From Bacillus sp. UNC438CL73TsuS30 (lineage in GTDB: Bacteria; Bacillota; Bacilli; Bacillales; Cytobacillaceae): 64,000 bases of DNA. Below, piece after piece: positions 8,117 through 18,547 of this stretch; the first letter of the stretch is position 1; every line of letters starts with the position of its first letter. The notes beneath the pieces were generated by a model. That model did no database searches. It saw only the letters and a program-made list of their open reading frames with translations, and was not told the DNA's origin. The stretch spans positions 124,001 to 188,000 of the forward strand of contig NZ_AXVA01000013.1 of assembly GCF_000482325.1 (NCBI RefSeq), in the 5' to 3' direction. Made by a program: the position numbers and the translations under genes.

Positions 8117-8715
8117 GGTGCGTCCCCTTCCCATTCGTCATACTTCTTTTGTCTAATTTTTATATACATCCCCAATAAAAAATCGATTACGAAATGCATC
8201 ACAATTGTAACCGCAAAATTATTTGTCCACTCATATATAAATCCAATAAAAAAGCTTAACAATACTATATTAAAAAACAAATACCAATTAAATAGATACC
8301 GATAGTGAATCACGGCAAAAATAACACTTGCAAAAATCAATCCAATCTTTGTTTGAATGATCCCTCTGAATAATAATTCCTCACTAAAAGCCACAAGTGC
8401 GGCAATCCAGATAATCTGAAGTATATTTTTATTTTTAAATATACGCTCATTGAGCCCGCCATCGTCATAAAAAGAAGATGGCAGCCATTTCATTAAGGTA
8501 ATATCTACGATTACAACCAGGATTCCGGCAGGCAGGCCAATATTTACAATCCTAATATCATTCAGGCGGAAATAGCGTAAAAAAGAAAAATGATCAAATA
8601 ATAAAATACCTAAAATAATAGAAATGGTTATTAGAATAATTTGAGTCATATACAGATGGAATAATAATTCTCGATCTGTTAACCCCCTGATTAAATCATT
8701 ATACTTATTTTTCAT
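8113..8715 (-). CDS. ypbD: YpbD, CPBP family intramembrane metalloprotease
   Basis: A 200-residue polytopic membrane protein with about six hydrophobic helices. The CPBP (Rce1/ABI-type) signatures are present: EELLFRG (about residues 112-118), an FAVIHYRY segment and a third His in MHFVIDFLLG. These residues form the glutamate/histidine active site of Rce1-like proteases. The substrate is unknown. The gene is translationally coupled on both sides: its ATG overlaps the recS stop (ATGA) and its stop overlaps the ypbE start. Confidence 0.88.
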   Translation of the reverse strand: MKNKYNDLIRGLTDRELLFHLYMTQIILITISIILGILLFDHFSFLRYFRLNDIRIVNIGLPAGILVVIVDITLMKWLPSSFYDDGGLNERIFKNKNILQIIWIAALVAFSEELLFRGIIQTKIGLIFASVIFAVIHYRYLFNWYLFFNIVLLSFFIGFIYEWTNNFAVTIVMHFVIDFLLGMYIKIRQKKYDEWEGDAP

Positions 8716-10220
8716 TCACTCATCTCACTATTGATTAAAATTTTCTCAAGATATTCTTTCCATTTCTTTTGGTTTTCGTCCTTAGAATCCTTTTTATCAA
8801 AAGATTGATAATTAAAAAGGTCCATCCCACAACAATCACAACAAGGCTTTACCTTGTTTGGAATCGATGTCTCCTCAAAATAGTTTAAAATAAATTCCCT
8901 TCTGCAGGTGTCGGTTTCCACCCATTTTTTCATTAAGTAAATATTACTTTTTTTAATTGAACGTCTTTCCATTACATAATCCGAGATGATTTCCTTTAAT
9001 TCTTCCGGTCCTGTTACTTCCTTGTATTGCTTAATGAAGTTTTGAATAATTCGCCACTGAATTTCTGAAAATCCACCCTTTTCGATAAATTGATGACTCT
9101 TATCGGAAAGTTCCTGATAAGTACTAAAATCTTGTCTTATTCTTGTGAACAGCCAGTCCAGCTGCTGTTCTGAAGGAAGTTCACCTTCTGCGAGCTGCAA
9201 CGGAAGCTGTTCATCCCAAGGGGAATATAAAAATATCGCAACACTTGGTAAACCGTCTCTCCCTGCCCTGCCGATTTCCTGCAGGTACGACTCAAGCTGC
9301 ATGGGCATATGAAAGTGTATAATAAACCGAATATTTTCCTTATTTACGCCCATTCCAAATGCACTCGTAGCACAGATGACATCTAATTGACCGTAAATAA
9401 ATTGCTGTTGTATTAATATTCTCTGCTCGTGATCCAGTCCACCGTGGTAAGCCATCACTTTTGATACACCATTCTCCATCAAATATGACACCATTTTTTC
9501 TGCAGCTTTTTTACTTGAAAAATAAATGATTCCTGGTGTTTGCAGTTTTAAAACGAGCTCTAACACCCGCCGTTGTTTTTCGGGGATATCTGCTAGTTTT
9601 TCTACATAATAGGCAATATTTGGGCGGTCAACGGTGGACTCAATTATTTCAACCTCTTGAAGATTCAGGGATTGGACGATATCTTCCTTGACCTTCCTAG
9701 TAGCAGTAGCAGTGAGGGCAAGCGTAAGGGGATTTCCTAATCTCTTACGAATATAACCTATTCTTGAGTAATCAGGTCGAAAATCATAGCCCCATTGGGA
9801 AATACAATGTGCCTCATCAATAACGAACAGCGAAATCGAAAGTTCTTGAAGTTTACGAATCATAAAATCAATACCGAGCATCTCCGGTGAAATAAAAATA
9901 TACTTGTATTTTCTTAGGTTTTGGAGAACATTTTTTCTCTCTTCAGAGGAAAGAAAGGAATTTAAGGCTACCACACGTTTTTCACCCATCTGCATTAACT
10001 GTTCAACCTGATCCTGCATAAGCGATAAAAGTGGCGATATAATAATAATTTGTCCGTTTAGGGCATATCCTGGGAACTGGTAGCAAAGAGATTTTCCCGT
10101 ACCAGTAGGAAGAATAGCTAAAGTATCGTTGCCGGCTAAAATCGATGAAATAACTTCCTTTTGTCCCTTTTTAAAAGTATCAAACCCAAAATGCTTTTTT
10201 AATAATGTTTCTAATTCCAT
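8712..10220 (-). CDS. recS: RecQ-family ATP-dependent DNA helicase RecS
   Basis: A 502-residue superfamily 2 helicase. Visible motifs are Walker A LPTGTGKSLCYQ (about residues 39-50), DEAH with the RecQ aromatic loop AHCISQWGYDFRPDY, TATAT (motif III) and motif VI QEIGRAGRDG. A C-terminal CxxxF...CCDCC cluster suggests the RecQ zinc site. There is no HRDC domain, so it is the short form found as RecS (YpbC) in B. subtilis, which acts with RecJ/RecQ in recombination repair. It overlaps the 3' end of ypbB by 10 bases and the ypbD start by 4. Confidence 0.92.
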   Translation of the reverse strand: MELETLLKKHFGFDTFKKGQKEVISSILAGNDTLAILPTGTGKSLCYQFPGYALNGQIIIISPLLSLMQDQVEQLMQMGEKRVVALNSFLSSEERKNVLQNLRKYKYIFISPEMLGIDFMIRKLQELSISLFVIDEAHCISQWGYDFRPDYSRIGYIRKRLGNPLTLALTATATRKVKEDIVQSLNLQEVEIIESTVDRPNIAYYVEKLADIPEKQRRVLELVLKLQTPGIIYFSSKKAAEKMVSYLMENGVSKVMAYHGGLDHEQRILIQQQFIYGQLDVICATSAFGMGVNKENIRFIIHFHMPMQLESYLQEIGRAGRDGLPSVAIFLYSPWDEQLPLQLAEGELPSEQQLDWLFTRIRQDFSTYQELSDKSHQFIEKGGFSEIQWRIIQNFIKQYKEVTGPEELKEIISDYVMERRSIKKSNIYLMKKWVETDTCRREFILNYFEETSIPNKVKPCCDCCGMDLFNYQSFDKKDSKDENQKKWKEYLEKILINSEMSE

Positions 10221-11257
10221 TGCAATTCACCATACTTTGCCAACACAAGGCGAATTTGAAAATAACTTGCCTGCGTCAAACTATTCCTGATTATTTTCAA
10301 CTGCCTTGTGTGTAATTGAAAAGCAAGATTCATGATTTTATGCTGCAATTCTTTATCCACATATCCTTCGATTGAAAAATCATCTATATTTAAGGCAAAT
10401 TCCACAAGATGATCTTCAATTGTACTTTGTTTTAAATGGCGCAGGTGTACAATTTCATCGATGCTATACCCTTTTTTCAACAAGTCCCAAGTTTTTCGTG
10501 CAGAGATTGTTAATGAATCATTTTTCCTAAGTCCATGAAAAATGGATGATAAAAGTGGATAACGTTCAAAATCGGCCTCTATCGTTTGGATTAAATAATG
10601 AATGATATTGATAAATTCAATATGATACTCTAGGTTTTCCATCTTTAACATTTTTGCGTTTTGTCCCTCTGTTAAACCAATTTGCCGATAACCAGTTAAT
10701 CGATATATCAGTACATCCGGATTAATGTCCGGTGTTGTATCAAAGACATCGGTAAATTCTAAAAAAAGCAATCTTCCTAAGTTATCTCGAGAATGTTTGA
10801 ACTTTCTTACAATATCTTTCAGCCATAAATGAGTATCTTTGTTTTTTTGTATAGGAATATACCGGCTTTCTTGATGAACTAAATTGGAAATAACCTGAAC
10901 AAGTAAAGAAAGTCTTTCCCAAAAAGGATTAACAAAATGTTGATATTCCCAGCCTTTCAAATAGCGAGGCAAGGGATGATTTTTCAAATGAAGTTCACCT
11001 GTGGATGTTAGTAAAAATTGATGGTCACCGCTTGAATTAATCCATCCTGTTTCAAGAAGCCTTTGAATGATGCTATCAAAGGATTCTCTTGGGAAAGGTT
11101 CAATAATCCGAAAAAATTTTTTAAGTGAATATAGGTGTGCATCTTGTATAGTTTGTGACGATTTTTTTCCATTTAGCAGATGGTAAATGGAATAAATCGT
11201 CCGTTCCCCATTTAATTGCTTTAGGCAATAAAGAATAATGTTTTCTAAGGATTGCAT
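10211..11257 (-). CDS. ypbB: YpbB, helix-turn-helix domain protein
   Basis: A 348-residue protein with an N-terminal region LILYCLKQLNGERTIYSIYHLL-like (written here in part) and a C-terminal segment WDLLKKGYSIDEIVHLRHLKQSTIEDH that resembles the HTH_40/HRDC-associated helix-turn-helix found beside RecQ helicases. It forms an operon with recS in Bacillus and overlaps it, which suggests an accessory role for the helicase. ATG 11257 has GGTGGAG 5 bases upstream; the TTG further upstream (11290) has no such box. The biochemical function is not known. Confidence 0.8.
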   Translation of the reverse strand: MQSLENIILYCLKQLNGERTIYSIYHLLNGKKSSQTIQDAHLYSLKKFFRIIEPFPRESFDSIIQRLLETGWINSSGDHQFLLTSTGELHLKNHPLPRYLKGWEYQHFVNPFWERLSLLVQVISNLVHQESRYIPIQKNKDTHLWLKDIVRKFKHSRDNLGRLLFLEFTDVFDTTPDINPDVLIYRLTGYRQIGLTEGQNAKMLKMENLEYHIEFINIIHYLIQTIEADFERYPLLSSIFHGLRKNDSLTISARKTWDLLKKGYSIDEIVHLRHLKQSTIEDHLVEFALNIDDFSIEGYVDKELQHKIMNLAFQLHTRQLKIIRNSLTQASYFQIRLVLAKYGELQWN

Positions 11258-11403
11258 CCGGCTCCACCACTTTTTTGAATTCATCGACAATTTTAGTCAT
11301 TTTTCTTTTATATTCTACCATGAAATGAACAAACTGGTTTCATGAAAATGTTGAAGAATATTGGGCATGCTAAAACAGCCATTGATTTGTAACCATTTTT
11401 CTA

Positions 11404-11432
11404 TTGAAAAGTTACACATACAGTTTTACAAT
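11404..11432 (+). promoter_or_regulatory. SigA-type promoter of fer
   Basis: TTGAAA (11404-11409) and TACAAT (11427-11432) with an exact 17-base spacer. The predicted leader to the fer start is about 70 bases. Confidence 0.65.
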
Positions 11433-11480
11433 AGGTAAGAGAAATGCTTTTCCATTTATAGTGGAAAAGAGTAATATTAA

Positions 11481-11759
<279 letters not shown>

Positions 11760-11816
11760 ACCAGTTAACATTGGTTAAGCTACTAATCCTCTCTGGAACA
11801 GAGAGGGGTTTATGAA

Positions 11817-11848
11817 TAAAAAAAACCCGCAGGTTTGCGGGTTTTTTT
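11817..11848. terminator. Bidirectional terminator between fer and the M23 peptidase gene
   Basis: An AAACCCGCA/TGCGGGTTT stem with a 3-base loop, flanked by A and T runs on both sides. It serves the convergent genes; a weaker CTCTCTG/CAGAGAG hairpin lies just upstream near 11784-11804. Confidence 0.88.
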
Positions 11849-12585
11849 TATTCAGGAACAATCAATATTTGTTTTGGTTTAATTAAATCTGATTTAAGCT
11901 GATTCAGATTTTTAATTTTTTCAATGGAAAGGTTTCTTTTCTTGGCAATCGAGGTCAGGGTGTCACCTTTCTTGACAATATATTGATTTGCATTTATCCG
12001 GGATTCACGCAGGTAATTCGAGCTTGCGGCTACGATACTGTCCCGACTGCTTGCGATCCCCCCTTGTACGGTTTCCCCTACCTCAGCCTTCCCTAATAGC
12101 CTTTCAGGGTCAAAGGCATTTTTTTTATCATAGGTCCAGGCTGATTCATGTGTTTCAAAATGAAGGTGAACACCAGTGGCCTGCCCCGTTCTACCCATTT
12201 TCCCAAGCATTTTTCCTTGTTTGACAGCTTGTCCTTCTGTTACAAAACGCTGTAATAAATGAGCATAAACGGTAACAAATTGATTTGGGTGTTTAATAAA
12301 AACTACATTTCCATATGTATTAGAGTAGTAGGATCTTACCACTACTCCATCGTCAACAGCTAAAACAGGAGAATTTAATTTTCCTGCTATATCAATCCCT
12401 TTATGTTTCCCAAATCTCGTTCCATATGTATCAGAAATAACACCATCTGCAGGCCAAATCCAATCAATTTTTACTTCGTTTGCCTTTCGCATACTAGCTT
12501 CAGTATGCCTTCCCCCTAAAAATAACAAACTGACACAAACCGCTAAAATAGCTGCAATCAAAAACCTTTTAACATAATCCAACAT
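11848..12585 (-). CDS. Secreted M23 peptidase with LysM domain
   Basis: A 245-residue exported protein. Signal peptide about residues 1-30; LytM/M23 domain about 45-160 with metal ligands in HKGIDIA (His, Asp) and HLHFE (second His pair); LysM domain at the C-terminus (YIVKKGDTLTSIAKKRN to QILIVPE). Such proteins cut peptide bridges of peptidoglycan and bind the wall via LysM. The gene is alone, in a position where B. subtilis has serA/ribU, next to sigX-rsiX; a role in envelope maintenance is plausible but not shown. I assign no gene symbol. Confidence 0.85.
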   Translation of the reverse strand: MLDYVKRFLIAAILAVCVSLLFLGGRHTEASMRKANEVKIDWIWPADGVISDTYGTRFGKHKGIDIAGKLNSPVLAVDDGVVVRSYYSNTYGNVVFIKHPNQFVTVYAHLLQRFVTEGQAVKQGKMLGKMGRTGQATGVHLHFETHESAWTYDKKNAFDPERLLGKAEVGETVQGGIASSRDSIVAASSNYLRESRINANQYIVKKGDTLTSIAKKRNLSIEKIKNLNQLKSDLIKPKQILIVPE

Positions 12586-12715
12586 TACTAACTTTCCTCC
12601 TTAAATCTGTTCCTCTCCAACACACCATATGTTATTTAGATTCCATTTAGAACCTCCTTGGGAGAGGAATGGTAAAGCATACTTGTTATAATTTGGATTG
12701 GTTTATCTTTTTATA

Positions 12716-12749
12716 CATTTAAAAAGATCAACCTATTGGGTTGATCTTT
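12716..12749 (-). terminator. Terminator of the sigX-rsiX operon
   Basis: An AAAGATCAACC/GGTTGATCTTT stem followed by TTT on the minus strand, 7 bases past the rsiX stop. Confidence 0.85.
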
Positions 12750-12755
12750 CATACA

Positions 12756-13940
12756 TTAAGGGGTAGATCGGAGATTGGGTGCCAAGGGCACTTTAATTTC
12801 TTTTGTTAAATCAAAGTTGCCTACTCGTTTTAATGGCACATTAAGTATGAAAACGGATTTTATTCCAAACTCTTTTGCCGTTAATAATAAAGCCTCAATC
12901 GAATAAATCGTATTCTGTGAATCCTCCAGGATTGATTTTTCTTTTAGTGTTAGAAAAAGGGTATTCTTTCTAATTAGCATCTTTTTAAATTTTATTGCAG
13001 GTAAAATAGAAGCCTTTAATCCCCCTTCTGATTGATCCTTTTTCATTGCCACAAAGGCCGCTTTTAAGGTATTATATTTGGCTTGTGACGGAACTAAAAA
13101 AGGTTTATCCTGATTTCTAGGAACATAAAGGAAAAAAGCCCTTTGCCTTTCATTTTCAGCATTAAGCTCTTCCAAATGACCATAATTCCCTAATTCAATG
13201 CCAGGTTGACGATTGGTTGAAAACCTTATTCTTTTTACAAGACTGTTCGTGGAAATATCCTTTTTTATTGCGTTTACAAAAATAGTTTCATTTGCCCCTT
13301 GGCCATATGGATGGTCTTTCGGAACGTCTACATTCACACTATCGCCCTTTTCATTTAAGGATAGCGTGGCATTCATAGGGTAAAAATCACTTAACCCCCA
13401 TTTTTCCTCTTTTAACTGAACCATATATTCATTGAATAGGCTAATCCATGATTGATTATTCTTTCGATTCACGATTGTGGAAACAGGAATCAAAATCTGA
13501 CCTTGATGGTCTGGTATCCAATAGGTTAAAACCTTTTTATTTCCAACATCACCCTCGTATGCAGCCGTATTCAGATTCATCCCTCTCATAAGTCCATACT
13601 TTTCTGTCCCTGTTGAATCCAATGCTTTAGAAGAAGATTCGCCTTTTTTCATCTCAATTGGTTTTTCTTGTTTATCTGATAAAAGTTCCATTTTTTTGCT
13701 AGACTTTTCATCTGCTTGATCCATAGAAATCTGATTACTAACAAGGATTTTTGGGATTAAAATTAGGATGAGAAGTACTGCTGCAGCTGAAGCTATCGCG
13801 GGTAAAACCCAAGCTGGTTTCTTCCGACTTTTTAAAGAAAGGTTCTGGTAAATGTCACGAGGATTGCGATGATCTTTAATTTTAGGCATTTGCCGTAGTA
13901 GTTCTTCGAGCTGCTTATCGCTCCACTCTGACTTTTTCAC
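12756..13940 (-). CDS. rsiX: RsiX-type anti-sigma factor
   Basis: A 394-residue membrane protein with a short cytosolic N-terminus (about 40 residues, presumed SigX-binding), one transmembrane helix (about 43-66) and a large extracytoplasmic domain with two similar halves (ISLFNEYMVQLKEE..., and FVAMKKDQSEGGLKAS...), a GerMN-like appearance. It would hold SigX inactive at the membrane until envelope signals release it. It overlaps the 3' end of sigX by 26 bases, giving tight coupling. The N-terminal extension is short compared with zinc-binding anti-sigma factors, and there is no HxxxCxxC motif, as in B. subtilis RsiX. Confidence 0.85.
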   Translation of the reverse strand: MKKSEWSDKQLEELLRQMPKIKDHRNPRDIYQNLSLKSRKKPAWVLPAIASAAAVLLILILIPKILVSNQISMDQADEKSSKKMELLSDKQEKPIEMKKGESSSKALDSTGTEKYGLMRGMNLNTAAYEGDVGNKKVLTYWIPDHQGQILIPVSTIVNRKNNQSWISLFNEYMVQLKEEKWGLSDFYPMNATLSLNEKGDSVNVDVPKDHPYGQGANETIFVNAIKKDISTNSLVKRIRFSTNRQPGIELGNYGHLEELNAENERQRAFFLYVPRNQDKPFLVPSQAKYNTLKAAFVAMKKDQSEGGLKASILPAIKFKKMLIRKNTLFLTLKEKSILEDSQNTIYSIEALLLTAKEFGIKSVFILNVPLKRVGNFDLTKEIKVPLAPNLRSTP

Positions 13941-14466
13941 TTTTTAATCCCTCCTTTTCAGAAAGTATATCCATTTGTTTCTTTAATATCTTTAAGGAAC
14001 GGTGCTGGGTAGTTTTGACCTTGCTTTCCGTCCAGCCTAGTGTTTCCGCGGTCTCTGCAATTGATAAATCGTGGATATAGCGAAGAATAATAACAGCTCT
14101 TTGATCTACAGTGCAGTATTCCAAACATTTGTATACACTCATAATTTCTTCTTTTTGAACCGTTATTTCCTCCGGAATAGGGTATTCGTCCCTCACTTGG
14201 CTGGTGGACCAATCAAACTTTTCTAATAAACGGTCCTTCCAACCTTTTTGCTTACGGAAAAAGTCGATGGCAACATTTCTGGCAATTGAATATAGCCATG
14301 TCTTTTCACTGCTTTTCCCCTCAAAATGGCTATAAGATTTATATACGCGAATATAGACCTCTTGGACAAGATCCTCGGCATGTTCTTTATTTCTAACCAT
14401 ATAAAATAGAAATTGAAATACGTCATGATGATATTTATGATATAACTCATCGAAAACGGAGTCCAT
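13915..14466 (-). CDS. sigX: ECF RNA polymerase sigma factor SigX
   Basis: A 183-residue ECF sigma factor. Region 2 holds HAEDLVQEVYIRVYKSY and KTWLYSIARNVAIDFFRK (DNA melting and -10 recognition); region 4 holds the helix-turn-helix LSIAETAETLGWTESKVKTTQHRSL (quoted in part), which reads the -35. It controls envelope-charge genes in B. subtilis. The start ATG follows GGGGAGGGG. A TGAAAC-N17-CGAC promoter lies 28-54 bases upstream, so it is very likely autoregulated. It is coupled to rsiX. Confidence 0.92.
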   Translation of the reverse strand: MDSVFDELYHKYHHDVFQFLFYMVRNKEHAEDLVQEVYIRVYKSYSHFEGKSSEKTWLYSIARNVAIDFFRKQKGWKDRLLEKFDWSTSQVRDEYPIPEEITVQKEEIMSVYKCLEYCTVDQRAVIILRYIHDLSIAETAETLGWTESKVKTTQHRSLKILKKQMDILSEKEGLKSEKVRVER

Positions 14467-14493
14467 CTATTCCCCTCCCCGTTCAAAAGATTA

Positions 14494-14520
14494 GTCGACA
14501 TTTATGTATAAAAAGTTTCA
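14494..14520 (-). promoter_or_regulatory. SigX-type ECF promoter of sigX-rsiX
   Basis: TGAAAC (14520-14515) and CGAC (14497-14494) with a 17-base spacer on the minus strand match the ECF/SigX pattern (TGtAAC, N17, CGaC). Confidence 0.7.
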
Positions 14521-14611
14521 TTATTAAATATAGACTTTTTCCCGTAATAATGGAAGGAATTTCGTAGTGGTTAATGCCTATTACAATTCTGTTAAAATAA
14601 TTTTTCGAAAC

Positions 14612-14643
14612 AAAAAACCCATCCATTTTTGATTGGATGAGTT
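14612..14643 (-). terminator. Terminator after resE
   Basis: An ACTCATCCA/TGGATGGGT stem followed by TTTTTT on the minus strand, about 50 bases past the resE stop and just ahead of the sigX promoter. Confidence 0.8.
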
Positions 14644-14694
14644 GAAATGTTTCTTGTGTATCAAGAACAATCGTCAAAATATTCACTCTCTTCC

Positions 14695-16476
14695 CTATTT
14701 TTGAGGAAGAAAGAAGGAAAATGTCGTTCCTTGACCGATTTTACTATGAACGGAAATATGTCCGCGATGGGCTTCAATAATATTCTTGGCAATAGCAAGT
14801 CCTAAACCAGTCCCAGATCTTCCCCGAGTACGGGCTTTATCTGCCTTATAAAAACGTTCAAATACGAACGGTAAATCTTCCTCAGGAATACCAGAACCTG
14901 AATCAGCAACTTCCATGACAAGTCTATTATTCTCCTCGGAAACTTTTAATGTAACTCTTCCGTCCTTTGGGGTATGCCTGATGGCATTATCAATCAGATT
15001 GGTTAACACCTGTTCAATGCGATCTGGGTCGAAAGAAATTGGACTGACTATATTCCCGATATTTGAACTTAATAAGATTTCATGATCTTTGGCAAGACCT
15101 TGGAATTTATGAATAATCCTATTTATAAAGGAAGAAAGATTAACTTCCTCCACCGTTAATTGAATATGTCCCGCTTCCATCCTTGCCAAATCAAGAAGTT
15201 CATTCACAAGGCGTCCCATTCTTAATGATTCGTCATAGATTACTTTTGCCATCTCTTTTTTCTCTTCCTGTGTTTCCGCAATATCGTCGACAATTGCTTC
15301 ACTATATCCTTGCAGCATCGAAATAGGTGTTCTTAGTTCATGTGATACATTGGCAATAAAATCTCTTCGCATTTTTTCAAGTAGCCGTTCTTCCGTCATA
15401 TCACGTAAAACCGCGACAGCCCCCCGTATAAACCGGTTGCTGTAAAGTGGACTCACTAAAATGACCCAATGACGGCCCTGAAGAGAAATTTCACCAATTT
15501 TCTCTTTTTCGGTATCAACAGCTTGTTGGAAAAGTTCCATTACTTTCGACGGAATTGCCTCTGAATGGGACGATAGGCCTTTTTCATAGTACCAATATTG
15601 AAGAAACCGGTCTGCAGGCGGATTAGTAATTAAGATGGTACCATCACGATTAAAGGTAATAACCCCATCTGCCATACTGCTCAGGATGCTTGCAAGCTGT
15701 TCTTTTTCTTGGTTAAGTGCATTCATGTTGAATTTTAATTGTCTTCCCATCTGATTAAAAGCCGTTGCTAACTCACCAATTTCATCATGGGTGAGTATTG
15801 GAACCTTTGTATCAAACTTCCCTCTCGCCACTTCAAATGCCGCCTCGCGCATCTTTCGTAGTGGCGCTGTAATTCGCGTTGATAAAAAGAAGGCAAATAT
15901 AGTAGTTAAGATAATAGCAACTCCAGCGACAAGTAAAATAAATCGAGTTGTCGAATGGGTTGTTTCCTGCATGTCCTTTAGGGACTGATAGATGAAAACT
16001 GCGCCCATTTTTCCATTTGGTAAATGAAGCGGCACTCCAATAATAGAATAGCTTGCTTCTTGATTACCGTCACTTTGGTCTACTGCAAAATCCGAAATTT
16101 TTTCTACCGTTTTATTTTCTTTAAAAACCTTTGCCAATTCATTGTCTTTTTTAATATCTGAAATGGTCAATTTCGTTGCATTTTTTGTATTTGGTGAGTA
16201 GTAAATCTCATCGTCATTTTTAACAATGACTACTTTTGTAACGTCATCGATTATTTCCCATGATATCTCCAAGGCAAGCGAAAATTGATCATTCGGATGC
16301 TCTTCCAACACACGGGCAATTTTTTCTGCAGAATGGGTTAATTTATCTTTTGTTTCAAGAATGTTTTGGTTTTGAAAAAATTCGAGGAGCATCACTGTTA
16401 GAATAAACAGTACAACTGATACCAGTAATAGAATGGTAATCCAAAGTTTACCTACTACACTTCGTAGAAAGGTCAT
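14695..16476 (-). CDS. resE: Sensor histidine kinase ResE
   Basis: A 593-residue kinase: transmembrane helix 1 (about 10-30), extracytoplasmic sensor domain, transmembrane helix 2 (about 178-198), HAMP domain, PAS domain (about 260-360), the HisKA box [15 protein letters not shown] with the phospho-acceptor His, and ATPase boxes [30 protein letters not shown] and [10 protein letters not shown]. With ResD it responds to oxygen limitation and nitric oxide and induces respiration genes. It overlaps resD by 4 bases (ATGA). Confidence 0.95.
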   Translation of the reverse strand: MTFLRSVVGKLWITILLLVSVVLFILTVMLLEFFQNQNILETKDKLTHSAEKIARVLEEHPNDQFSLALEISWEIIDDVTKVVIVKNDDEIYYSPNTKNATKLTISDIKKDNELAKVFKENKTVEKISDFAVDQSDGNQEASYSIIGVPLHLPNGKMGAVFIYQSLKDMQETTHSTTRFILLVAGVAIILTTIFAFFLSTRITAPLRKMREAAFEVARGKFDTKVPILTHDEIGELATAFNQMGRQLKFNMNALNQEKEQLASILSSMADGVITFNRDGTILITNPPADRFLQYWYYEKGLSSHSEAIPSKVMELFQQAVDTEKEKIGEISLQGRHWVILVSPLYSNRFIRGAVAVLRDMTEERLLEKMRRDFIANVSHELRTPISMLQGYSEAIVDDIAETQEEKKEMAKVIYDESLRMGRLVNELLDLARMEAGHIQLTVEEVNLSSFINRIIHKFQGLAKDHEILLSSNIGNIVSPISFDPDRIEQVLTNLIDNAIRHTPKDGRVTLKVSEENNRLVMEVADSGSGIPEEDLPFVFERFYKADKARTRGRSGTGLGLAIAKNIIEAHRGHISVHSKIGQGTTFSFFLPQK

Positions 16477-17189
16477 CCATTTACAACCTCGAATTTATAT
16501 CCGACACCCCAAACGGTTACAATCATTCTGGCAGCCTGTTCAGATACTTTGTTTAATTTCTCTCGAAGACGTTTTACGTGGGTATCTACCGTCCTCAAAT
16601 CTCCAAAAAATTCATAATGCCATACTTCTTTTAATAATTGTTCTCGGTCAAAAACTTTATCGGGAGCTTTTGCCAGGAAATATAGTAATTCATACTCTTT
16701 TGGTGTTAAACTTACTTCTTTTCCCTCTGCAGTCACTCTATGTGCATCATTATCAATTGTTAAAAATGGAAATACAATAACGTCTTTTGTCGTCGTTTCA
16801 GTTTGTAAATAACTTGTTTGAGATGATCTTCTTAATAAAGCTTTGACACGCAGGACAACTTCCCTTGGGCTAAAAGGTTTTACAATATAGTCATCTGTCC
16901 CAACCTCAAAGCCTTGCACACGATTTATCTCTTCACCTTTTGCCGTTAACATAATGACAGGGGTCGCTTTCTTTTCCCGCAGTTCACGGCAGACCTCAAT
17001 ACCATCCTTACCAGGCATCATAAGGTCCAAAAGAATTAAGTCATAATCATTCTCTATCGCTTTAGACAAAGCTTCTTCTCCATCTTCAGCTTCGTCAATC
17101 ATATAATTTTCACGCTCTAAATACATTTTTAAAAGTCTGCGAATTCTTTCCTCATCATCTACAACTAAGATTTTTACTTCTTTTTCCAT
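16473..17189 (-). CDS. resD: Response regulator ResD
   Basis: A 238-residue OmpR/PhoB-type regulator: receiver domain with the acidic pair DDEE, phospho-acceptor Asp in [13 protein letters not shown] and Lys in YIVKPF, then a winged-helix DNA-binding domain with [13 protein letters not shown] and [14 protein letters not shown]. In B. subtilis it activates resABC, ctaA, fnr and nitrate/nitrite respiration. The start ATG 17189 follows GGGGGA. It is separated from resC by a terminator-like hairpin, so resDE probably has its own promoter besides read-through. Confidence 0.96.
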   Translation of the reverse strand: MEKEVKILVVDDEERIRRLLKMYLERENYMIDEAEDGEEALSKAIENDYDLILLDLMMPGKDGIEVCRELREKKATPVIMLTAKGEEINRVQGFEVGTDDYIVKPFSPREVVLRVKALLRRSSQTSYLQTETTTKDVIVFPFLTIDNDAHRVTAEGKEVSLTPKEYELLYFLAKAPDKVFDREQLLKEVWHYEFFGDLRTVDTHVKRLREKLNKVSEQAARMIVTVWGVGYKFEVVNG

Positions 17190-17302
17190 TAAATAATCCC
17201 CCCATGTTGTTATTTTACAAAATGAGTTTATATTTTGCTATATTTTCAAAAGAAATGCTTTCCTAAAAGTGTCAAAATTATGACAGGGTATAATTATTAT
17301 TA

Positions 17303-17339
17303 TTAAAAATAGCCTTCACTAACCAATCGTGAAGGCTAT
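17303..17339 (-). terminator. Terminator between resC and resD
   Basis: An ATAGCCTTCAC/GTGAAGGCTAT stem with a 9-base loop, followed by TTTTTA on the minus strand. It lies 24 bases past the resC stop and would partly uncouple resABC from resDE. Confidence 0.85.
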
Positions 17340-17362
17340 AAGATAAAATCTATTTTTAATTA

Positions 17363-18547
17363 TTATCCAGCATATGAATGAAGACCTGCAATGACTAAGT
17401 TAACCGCAACAAGATTAAACATGATAATTACAAAGCCGATGACTGCAAGCCATGCTGATTTTTCACCATGCCAGCCTTTTGACAGACGGAGATGTAAAAA
17501 GGCGGCATAGAACAACCAGGTAATTAGAGCCCATACTTCCTTAGGGTCCCAGCCCCAGAATCTTGTCCATGCAACCTGCGCCCAAATCATTGCAAAGATG
17601 AGAGCACCAAGTGTAAATACAGGAAAACCGATTAATACAGAACGATAACTAATCTCGTCAACAAAATCGAGCTTAATATTTCTTACAAACGGCTGAAGTG
17701 CTGCAGCAATCCGTTTTCGAAGCACTAAGCGAATGATACCGTAAAGAATCAGTCCCCCAACAAAAGACCACATAACCGTGTTCATTTTTTTAGCATTGAC
17801 CATTGCCGGCATTTCTACAACCGGTTCAAAACCACCCTTTGTTACTAATTCTCCTTTATGGGGTCCAATAACCGCGGGCATTGTGTATTCAACTTGCACT
17901 TGATTTTTATTTTTATCAACCCAGTTGAATTTCTCATGATAACCGACTCCGGAAAAAATGGAAGAAACTATAACAAATCCCAATGTGGTAACAAGTCCAA
18001 ACATGACAATTTCAAGCCAAAAGGTTTGTTTACTAGATTTCGATTGATTAACCGCCTTTACAAGATAGATTAAACCTGCCGCAAAGCTAACGGCTAATAT
18101 CGCTTCACCAATTGCAGCAGTGGTCACATGGATATAGAGCCAATAACTTTGCAATGCAGGTATTAATGGCGTTATATCACGCGGAAACATACTTGCGTAA
18201 GCAATGACTAGAATAGCTACTGGCATAGTAAACAGTCCAAGAAGGACGGCTCGGTAAATAAAAAAGATAACAATAAATGCCCCGACGAGAGCCATACCAA
18301 AAAAGGTTGTAAACTCAAACATATTACTTACCGGTGCATGTCCGGAAGCAATCCATCTTAGAATAAAGTAACCCAATTGAGAGATGAAACCAATAATCGT
18401 TAAAAATACAGCAATTTTCCCCCACTTGTTGGTCCCTTTTTTCTCATTTATATTTTTTTTCGCTTTAATCGCTCCTCCATAAAATAAGGTAGCAATTAAG
18501 TAAAGAATAAAAGCAATAAACAGTAAATTACTACTAAGTGATACCAA
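17363..18547 (-). CDS. resC: ResC, cytochrome c synthase subunit (CcsA/CcsB system)
   Basis: A 394-residue polytopic membrane protein of the System II cytochrome c biogenesis machinery. The tryptophan-rich haem-handling motif [18 protein letters not shown] (written in full: [18 protein letters not shown]) and conserved His residues in [13 protein letters not shown] are present. Together with ResB it exports haem and ligates it to apocytochrome c. TTG 18547 directly abuts the resB stop, with GGAGGA 8 bases upstream. It is the third gene of resABC. Confidence 0.93.
   Translation of the reverse strand: MVSLSSNLLFIAFILYLIATLFYGGAIKAKKNINEKKGTNKWGKIAVFLTIIGFISQLGYFILRWIASGHAPVSNMFEFTTFFGMALVGAFIVIFFIYRAVLLGLFTMPVAILVIAYASMFPRDITPLIPALQSYWLYIHVTTAAIGEAILAVSFAAGLIYLVKAVNQSKSSKQTFWLEIVMFGLVTTLGFVIVSSIFSGVGYHEKFNWVDKNKNQVQVEYTMPAVIGPHKGELVTKGGFEPVVEMPAMVNAKKMNTVMWSFVGGLILYGIIRLVLRKRIAAALQPFVRNIKLDFVDEISYRSVLIGFPVFTLGALIFAMIWAQVAWTRFWGWDPKEVWALITWLFYAAFLHLRLSKGWHGEKSAWLAVIGFVIIMFNLVAVNLVIAGLHSYAG

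Noticed and set aside
14483..14686. 67-codon minus-strand frame with GTG start and GGGAAG box between resE and sigX
   Set aside because: It runs through the resE terminator hairpin and the SigX promoter, has no recognisable composition or motif, and is probably chance.
16433..16780. 115-codon plus-strand frame across the resE/resD junction
   Set aside because: It is entirely antisense to resE and resD, which have all expected domains; no ribosome site or family signature.
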